Position numbers and translations under genes: made by a program. A DNA stretch of 12,051 bases from a bacterium (GTDB lineage: Bacteria; JALSQH01). The first letter of the stretch is position 1; every line of letters starts with the position of its first letter. The stretch is taken from the NCBI GenBank assembly GCA_026985515.1, contig JALSQH010000257.1:1-12051 (forward strand). The letters are read 5' to 3'. Of the stretch, positions 7,340-12,051 are shown piece after piece. The notes beneath the pieces are model-generated. The model worked only from the letters and a program-made list of their open reading frames with translations, was not told the DNA's origin and searched no databases.

Positions 7340-8774
7340 TTTCCACCCCCTCTATCTCTTTTTTTATAAGATTCCTGAGAAAACTGGCAAATTCTTCTTT
7401 TTCATTCATTGGAAAGAAGTATCCCTCTTCATATTCCCCTTCTTCGAAAAAGAGTGAATTGACCTTCACTCCGCTCATGGTGTAGTATTTACCCCGTTCC
7501 TGGGTAATGTAGAGTGCTTCCTGAGAAAATTCATCATACATGAAAATTGTCTCCACGATAAATTTTTTGAAAGAATTGATGAAGGGAAAAAATGTTTCAG
7601 GATCTGTGACTGCGTAAAAATTGAGGTGTACTCTCCGTGAAAGGGGGAAGTAGCCAAGCCTGAAGAAGGAGGGGGTTGATTCTCCCACGCTGCTTTCAAA
7701 GTAGAGGAATTTGAGAATCTTTTTTATCTGATCAAAATGCTCCGGAACGAGAATCACCATTCCTCTATATGTGCCGGTATGCGAGGCTGTTTTCCTGGTG
7801 AATTTTTCAATTAATTTTCTCTCTTCCTCTGGAGATAAAATACTTTTACCGTTTGTAACCGTGATTTCTCTTCCCTTTGCGGGTAAAATCACCCCTTTAT
7901 CCATGAGATCTTTTATAACTTTCAGAACCTCAGAATCAGGTGCATCTATGCTGTCAAGAATGACTGGAAGATATGAGGTGTACTCAAGGAGCGATATGAC
8001 TTCACTCACAATGGAACTGCTCTCCTCCATCTTTTCTTTGTAATCACCTGCGAGTCTCAATTCCCTGTTGCCCAGCTCCTGAAGAATTTTTTCTGTTTCA
8101 TCTTTTTCCTGTATACCTCTCAGTATCAGGTGAGGTGTTGGGTAGGGGATCTCCTTTTTTAGATCCACAGCCTGGTTGAGAAATACCGCGGAACCAATCT
8201 GACTTTCAAAGATCCTGAACAGGGCTTTTTCACCTTTAAGGGTACCGAGACGCGCATTCTGGATTTCCCCATTGATCAGATAGATTTTGCCTTTTTTATC
8301 ATCTATCTCAAGTTCCAGAACTCCGGTTTTTCTGTTCTGATACAGAATTTGCAGGATATCTGTTATGGAAATTTCATCAAGATTAAAGGAGATAACTCTT
8401 GTTCTATCCAGCAGTTTTTTGATCCTGCTCTGAGGGAGTATCTCGTTCAGTTTGGTGATGAATTCAGAAGGATCCACGGGTTTTGAAATCAGGACATCAC
8501 CTGATCTCCTGTATTTTTCTTCTTCAGTTATAATCATAAAAGGAATGGAAGATGTGTTGGGGTTTGTCCTTACAATTTCTATCAACTTGTCTGCATCGAG
8601 AAGTTCCAGGGGTGGAAAGACAATGACCGCTGTGTATCGATTTGAAAGTAACTTGTGGAGAGCCTGAATGCCATCTGAAGCTATGTCGATTCCTCCAGGA
8701 AAGTTCTGGAGGAGATTTTCAATTAACCTGTAATCATCTTCCCTGCTGCTGACAATAAGAATTCTTGTATTCAT
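7332..8774 (-). CDS. Pseudo-receiver + PATAN (DUF4388) + possible degenerate GTPase-like protein
   Basis: A 480-residue multidomain protein. Residues 1-112 have the receiver alternation of strands and helices, with T83 and K98-P99 kept. However, the strand where the phosphoacceptor Asp should sit reads AVIVFPPLEL, with F53 in place of Asp, and the acidic pair after strand 1 is SS. It therefore cannot be phosphorylated in the usual way. Residues 130-199 are a clear PATAN/DUF4388 domain (FNLDEISITDILQIL, GVLELEI, GKIYLINGEIQNA). About 255-300 looks like a small helical or winged-helix linker. About 333-415 resembles, by strand order only, an SRPRB/MglA-like small GTPase lacking the GxxxxGK[ST] P-loop. 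The last 65 residues are unassigned. PATAN proteins are usually two-component or motility/adhesion regulators. The gene lies 3 nt after the 587-residue protein and overlaps the PHP gene by 8 nt. ATG at 8774 has a weak ribosome site, so it is probably coupled. Confidence 0.88.
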   Translation of the reverse strand: MNTRILIVSSREDDYRLIENLLQNFPGGIDIASDGIQALHKLLSNRYTAVIVFPPLELLDADKLIEIVRTNPNTSSIPFMIITEEEKYRRSGDVLISKPVDPSEFITKLNEILPQSRIKKLLDRTRVISFNLDEISITDILQILYQNRKTGVLELEIDDKKGKIYLINGEIQNARLGTLKGEKALFRIFESQIGSAVFLNQAVDLKKEIPYPTPHLILRGIQEKDETEKILQELGNRELRLAGDYKEKMEESSSIVSEVISLLEYTSYLPVILDSIDAPDSEVLKVIKDLMDKGVILPAKGREITVTNGKSILSPEEERKLIEKFTRKTASHTGTYRGMVILVPEHFDQIKKILKFLYFESSVGESTPSFFRLGYFPLSRRVHLNFYAVTDPETFFPFINSFKKFIVETIFMYDEFSQEALYITQERGKYYTMSGVKVNSLFFEEGEYEEGYFFPMNEKEEFASFLRNLIKKEIEGVEND

Positions 8775-8777
8775 TCT

Positions 8778-10541
8778 CTACACCGCAGGCTTGAGGTAGA
8801 ATTGTCTCTGGAGTTTTTCCATAAGTTCCTCCACAAGAAGTGTGTCACTGCAGTGGAATCCCTTCAATTCATTATCATCTTTCCAGAAAAAGTAAAGGTA
8901 ACTTCCCCATCTTGTCAGGAATAGAACAAACCCTGTTTTCCCAAGATTTTCATCCACGGCAGATATGAGAAACTTACCGCTGTATCCCCTTTTTCTTACC
9001 GGTGAGAGGTGAGAGGTGAAAAAATATACCGGAAAGTTCCTGTCATTTCCTGCATCCAGGTATTTTTCCACAATTTCGTTCAGGTGTTCTTCTTCCATCC
9101 AGGGGAGATTGATATACCCAATTCCTCTGTTCCCCGGGATACACATTTCTCTGAAGAAAGCAGAGAGCATTTCTTCTAATGTTGCTGGATCTGATTCGAA
9201 ATAACGGGGGGCCAGCGTCAGACCATTTCTGCTTTTATCCCGCATGATGGAATTCCTGAGCATCTCCACACTTTCAAAAAATCGGAGATTGGTGATGTTG
9301 TACCTGAAAAAAGGGGTGAAAGCCGGATCTATGCCTCTTATCAGAACCTCCTCAATTTCGCTCCACCGATACCCACTTACGGGATAGGAAGCAATATTGT
9401 ACCTCACTACAAATTCTCCAGTTTTTTCACCATGAGTAAAAACTGAATGGGTTTTTAAAATATTTTTGAATCTTCTCAGAAAAAAAATAGCTCCCATGTA
9501 ATCGGTATTCGTAAGTATAATCAGGTAGGTGTTTTCCCCCATTTCTCCAATGATATCGCTTGCTCTCAGAGTGGATGTGATGGTATTCACCACTCTGTTC
9601 CATCTCTTTTCAGCCACATCTCCAAAAATTTCTGATAATGCATCTGCATTTTCAAGTTTGAAAATGAGAAAGGAAAGTGGTGTTGAATATCTCTGTGCCT
9701 GAGAAAGATTCCTGCTGATAAATTCATGAAGTACTTCTTTGTTCAGGATTCCTCTCTTTGAGTATGTTGCCTGTTCTCTCTTTTTGTAAAAATATTTCAG
9801 ACTGTTAAAAAGGGCAATGGAGATATTTTCTCCATACAGATTGAGTTTTTTAAGTTGCCACTCTTTGAGATTTTTTTTAAATCTTATTAATCCAAAGATC
9901 TTCCCTTTGAAACTCAGAGGAAGAATAATCTCATTTTCAAACCTGGCAGGTACCGGTCTCTGAGGAATCTGGTCCTTTTTAATCTGCAACTTTTGATGTT
10001 TTACCGGGTATCCTCTGAAACCTGTAAGATTGAGTGTTTTTTCGTCAAAGTCGTAGAGCCATATTTCAACAGGATTTTCTCCAAGCTCCAGTTCAAGGAA
10101 ATCAAGAATTTCTTCTGTTTTGATGTCGGGATCCGTGATCTCCATCAGTCTTAATGTTTTTTTCGTTTCCAGAAGTGTATTGTAATATTCGATGCTTTCT
10201 TTTACTGCTCTGTTCACTTCACTCTTAATTTTCAAAATATTCACCATCTTCTGAATGGCTATTTCAAATTCATTTTCATCTGCCGGCAGGATAACATATT
10301 CGAAGTTCTCCGTTCTGCCCCTTTTTAAGATCTTTTTTAGATTATCAAGTGTCCCTGCATAAATAATTGGTGTGTTATCCAGCTTGAGATTTTCTGATAC
10401 TGGTGACTCTATGTCAACAACAGCAATATCAGGATCTTCTTCTGCTACCTTCAGATCAAATTTTTTCGCTATTTTCTCAACAGTTGATGTGATAGCAATA
10501 TTATCTGAGTAGATGGAAATTTTCAGGTCACTCTTCTTCAT
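8778..10541 (-). CDS. Receiver-like / GAF-like / degenerate GGDEF protein with unknown C-terminal domain
   Basis: A 587-residue protein. Residues 5-105 look like a short, divergent receiver: D43 sits in the DIAVVDIES strand where the phosphoacceptor belongs, but the usual Lys-Pro is L85-P86 and the alpha-2 region is missing. Residues 115-250 look GAF-like, with WLYDFDEKTLNLTG and EIILPLSFKGKIFGLI, and a helical lead-in. Residues 265-400 follow a diguanylate-cyclase domain (NKEVLHEFISRNLSQAQRYS, PLSFLIFKLENADALSEIFG, then TDYMGAIFFLRR), but the signature is GENTY (335-339) instead of GGDEF. It is therefore almost certainly unable to make c-di-GMP. Residues about 440-587 form a mixed domain I do not recognise. 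No signal peptide or membrane helix is seen, so it is cytosolic. ATG at 10541 lies inside the VanZ-like gene (14-nt overlap). Its likely role is sensing or scaffolding with the neighbouring PATAN protein. Confidence 0.88.
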   Translation of the reverse strand: MKKSDLKISIYSDNIAITSTVEKIAKKFDLKVAEEDPDIAVVDIESPVSENLKLDNTPIIYAGTLDNLKKILKRGRTENFEYVILPADENEFEIAIQKMVNILKIKSEVNRAVKESIEYYNTLLETKKTLRLMEITDPDIKTEEILDFLELELGENPVEIWLYDFDEKTLNLTGFRGYPVKHQKLQIKKDQIPQRPVPARFENEIILPLSFKGKIFGLIRFKKNLKEWQLKKLNLYGENISIALFNSLKYFYKKREQATYSKRGILNKEVLHEFISRNLSQAQRYSTPLSFLIFKLENADALSEIFGDVAEKRWNRVVNTITSTLRASDIIGEMGENTYLIILTNTDYMGAIFFLRRFKNILKTHSVFTHGEKTGEFVVRYNIASYPVSGYRWSEIEEVLIRGIDPAFTPFFRYNITNLRFFESVEMLRNSIMRDKSRNGLTLAPRYFESDPATLEEMLSAFFREMCIPGNRGIGYINLPWMEEEHLNEIVEKYLDAGNDRNFPVYFFTSHLSPVRKRGYSGKFLISAVDENLGKTGFVLFLTRWGSYLYFFWKDDNELKGFHCSDTLLVEELMEKLQRQFYLKPAV

Positions 10542-10854
10542 CTTTACCGGTGAAAAGGAAACTAATTATTAAAACACCTGCTATAACTCCAAGTGCATCT
10601 GCAAGCCAGTCACCGAAGGAGCAACTTCTGAAAGGAACAAAACTCTGATGGATTTCATCAGTAACAGCGTACAGCATCCCGATAATTATAGCAGGAATTT
10701 CATTTTCTGGTAAGGAGAGGGAGAGAGTTACACCAAAAATCATATAGAGAAAAAAGTGAATAATTTTATCGGTGCCGTGAGGTAATGGTGCAAGTTTCTG
10801 GCCGGGGATTGATGAAAGGTAAAAAATGAGCGCAGCGTAAAAAAATGAAACAAT
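10528..10854 (-). CDS. VanZ-like membrane protein, start codon unresolved
   Basis: The translated frame gives a VanZ-like protein of about 108 residues: a hydrophobic first helix ending in FYLSSIPGQ, then HGTDKIIHFFLYMIFG, then YAVTDEIHQSFVPFR...FGDWLADALG and a final hydrophobic helix with a charged tail (GKDEEE). About four membrane segments and the DKxxHF and DExxQ blocks match the family, whose function is poorly known; VanZ itself gives low-level teicoplanin resistance. An ATG-only call at 10743 would delete the first third. The frame is open upstream to a stop at 10942-10944, inside miaB, yet contains no ATG, GTG or TTG before 10743. The coordinate given uses ATT at 10852-10854 as a placeholder start. 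An ATG at 10859-10861 lies out of frame and would join the VanZ frame only if a run of seven T (10839-10845) were read one base short. The family is confident; the 5' end is not. Confidence 0.8.
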   Translation of the reverse strand: MVSFFYAALIFYLSSIPGQKLAPLPHGTDKIIHFFLYMIFGVTLSLSLPENEIPAIIIGMLYAVTDEIHQSFVPFRSCSFGDWLADALGVIAGVLIISFLFTGKDEEE

Positions 10855-10862
10855 TCCCCATT

Positions 10863-12051
10863 TTAAATTGAACCGCTTTTTATCCCTTCCCGTATCGCTT
10901 CTCCTTTCAGAGAATTCTGATATGCTTCGGTGATCCTGACCTTAATGATCTGCCCTATCATGGATCTATCACCGGGGAAATTGACTATCCTGTTACAGGG
11001 AGTTCTTCCCATCATTTCATCAGGATTTTTTTTGCTTACCCTTTCAACCAGGACTTCCTGGACAGTTCCCACCTTTTCCATGTTTTTTTCAAGTGTGATT
11101 TTTCTCTGTAATTCCTGGAGAATTTCCAGCCTTCTCTGAGCCACTTCTGATGGCACTCTGTCGGGGAGCGAGGCTGCCTTTGTGAATGGCCGTGGAGAGT
11201 ATTTGAAGGAGAAAAAGTTATCATATCTTATCTTCTCCACAGCTTTCAGTGTATCCTCAAAATCGCTCTCTGTTTCACCGGGGAAGCCCACTATCAGGTC
11301 GGTTGTTAAAGCAATTTCAGGTCTCACTTCCCTCAACTTCCATACAGTTTCAAGATACTGTTCTATGGTGTATTTTCTGTTCATCAATTTCAGGATCCTG
11401 TTTGATCCTGATTGAAGCGGCAGATGGAGATATGGAACGATGTTTTCAAATTCACCGAAGAGTCTTATAACCTCGTCTGTCATATCTTTGGGATGGCTTG
11501 TGATGAATCTGAGACGCAAAACACCGGAAATAGATGCAACTTCTCTCACCAGCCTCGCAAAGTCCCATTCTTCATCACCTTTTTTTCCATAGGAATTTAC
11601 ATTTTGCCCCAGGAGGGTAAAATCTTTGATTCCCATTTGCACAAGATTTTTTACATCTTCTATGATCTCCTGATGAGGTCTTGATATTTCTCTCCCCCTC
11701 ACATAGGGAACAATACAGTATGTACAGAAGTTATCGCAACCCTCCATTATCGTTATATAGGCAGAGACTCCCTCAATCAGAGGAGGCGAAAATTTTACCC
11801 TGAATCGTTCTACAGGATTTTTGAGAAATCCTGTTTTCACAACTCTGCCCTTTTCCTCAATTTCATCCAGAATTTTGTCTATCTGCTGGGTAAAATGTGG
11901 TCCTACAACTGCATCAACATATGGTAGTTTTTTTATGAAACCCTCTCCTATTTGCTGAGCGGTGCACCCGGCAATAATAAGTTTTCCTCTATTTTTTTCT
12001 CGGTACTTTTTCAACCTTCCCGCTGCACTGAACACCTTATGTTCAGGTTTC
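10863..12051 (-). CDS. miaB: tRNA (N6-isopentenyladenosine-37-C2)-methylthiotransferase MiaB, 5' end outside window
   Basis: The enzyme inserts a methylthio group at C2 of i6A37 in tRNAs reading UNN codons. It uses a radical-SAM [4Fe-4S] cluster and an auxiliary cluster in the N-terminal UPF0004 domain. In the visible part (numbered from the codon at 12035) GCTAQQ carries the third UPF0004 cysteine (C24). The radical-SAM CxxxCxxC is C100-C104-C107 in EGCDNFCTYCIVPYVRGRE. The C-terminal TRAM domain has MGRTPCNRIVNF, the form expected for MiaB rather than RimO or MtaB. The codon at 12035 is GTG (Val), but the frame continues upstream as KPEHKVF, a typical internal MiaB sequence. So the start and the first two auxiliary-cluster cysteines lie outside the window. 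It is the most upstream gene visible in the eight-gene run. Stop TAA is at 10863-10865, next to the VanZ-like gene. Confidence 0.96.
   Translation of the reverse strand, partial: KPEHKVFSAAGRLKKYREKNRGKLIIAGCTAQQIGEGFIKKLPYVDAVVGPHFTQQIDKILDEIEEKGRVVKTGFLKNPVERFRVKFSPPLIEGVSAYITIMEGCDNFCTYCIVPYVRGREISRPHQEIIEDVKNLVQMGIKDFTLLGQNVNSYGKKGDEEWDFARLVREVASISGVLRLRFITSHPKDMTDEVIRLFGEFENIVPYLHLPLQSGSNRILKLMNRKYTIEQYLETVWKLREVRPEIALTTDLIVGFPGETESDFEDTLKAVEKIRYDNFFSFKYSPRPFTKAASLPDRVPSEVAQRRLEILQELQRKITLEKNMEKVGTVQEVLVERVSKKNPDEMMGRTPCNRIVNFPGDRSMIGQIIKVRITEAYQNSLKGEAIREGIKSGSI

Noticed and set aside
8778-10541. Active diguanylate cyclase.
   Set aside because: The GGDEF position reads GENTY and the metal-binding acids are not in place.
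10528-10743. A short 71-residue VanZ-like protein starting at the ATG at 10743.
   Set aside because: The frame upstream encodes the conserved first VanZ helix and DKxxHF block, so that ATG is internal (the Met of FLYMIFG).
10863-12035. RimO or MtaB instead of MiaB, or a complete gene starting at GTG 12035.
   Set aside because: GRTPCNRIVNF in the TRAM domain fits MiaB, and the frame continues upstream with typical internal MiaB sequence, so the gene is cut by the window end.

Overview
This is a gene-dense, moderately AT-rich bacterial window with no tRNA, rRNA, CRISPR array or insertion sequence that I can see. Nearly every base is coding, genes abut or overlap, and several have strong Shine-Dalgarno sequences. 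The mix is MiaB, flavin-dependent ThyX, a PATAN/DUF4388 protein, a GGDEF-like protein, a PHP phosphoesterase and a VanZ-like protein. It suggests a free-living bacterium, possibly of a deep-branching, Desulfobacterota-, Nitrospirota- or candidate-phylum-like lineage. The sequence alone does not fix the taxon.

Plus strand, 1-4427: the left end is the 3' part of a very long gene for an extracellular protein. It carries eight consecutive Ig-like beta modules of about 100 residues, preceded by one longer odd module and the tail of another repeat. After a 55-nt gap come a small hotdog-fold thioesterase-like gene (DUF4442/PaaI type) and thyX, 2 nt apart. ThyX makes dTMP from dUMP; here it carries what looks like an insertion near its N-terminus.

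Minus strand, 12051-4401: one unbroken co-directional run of eight genes with no room for promoters between them. In transcription order they are miaB (5' end outside the window), a VanZ-like membrane protein without an ordinary in-frame start codon, a 587-residue receiver-like/GAF-like/degenerate-GGDEF protein, a 480-residue pseudo-receiver/PATAN protein with a possible degenerate GTPase domain, a PHP-domain phosphoesterase, a 152-residue unknown beta-rich protein, a COG2945-type alpha/beta hydrolase, and a two-HKD phospholipase D/cardiolipin synthase-like enzyme. The run meets thyX tail to tail with a 27-bp coding overlap.

The most notable part is the adjacent pair of signalling-like proteins at 7332-10541. 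Both are built from signal-transduction folds whose catalytic residues appear lost: GGDEF reads GENTY, one receiver lacks its phosphoacceptor Asp, and a possible GTPase fold has no P-loop. Together with the unknown C-terminal domain of the 587-residue protein, this could be a scaffold or sensor system working by protein interaction rather than enzymatic output. That is inference. The operon also holds membrane/lipid-type genes (VanZ-like, PLD, perhaps the 152-residue protein), so a link to the cell envelope is possible but unproven.
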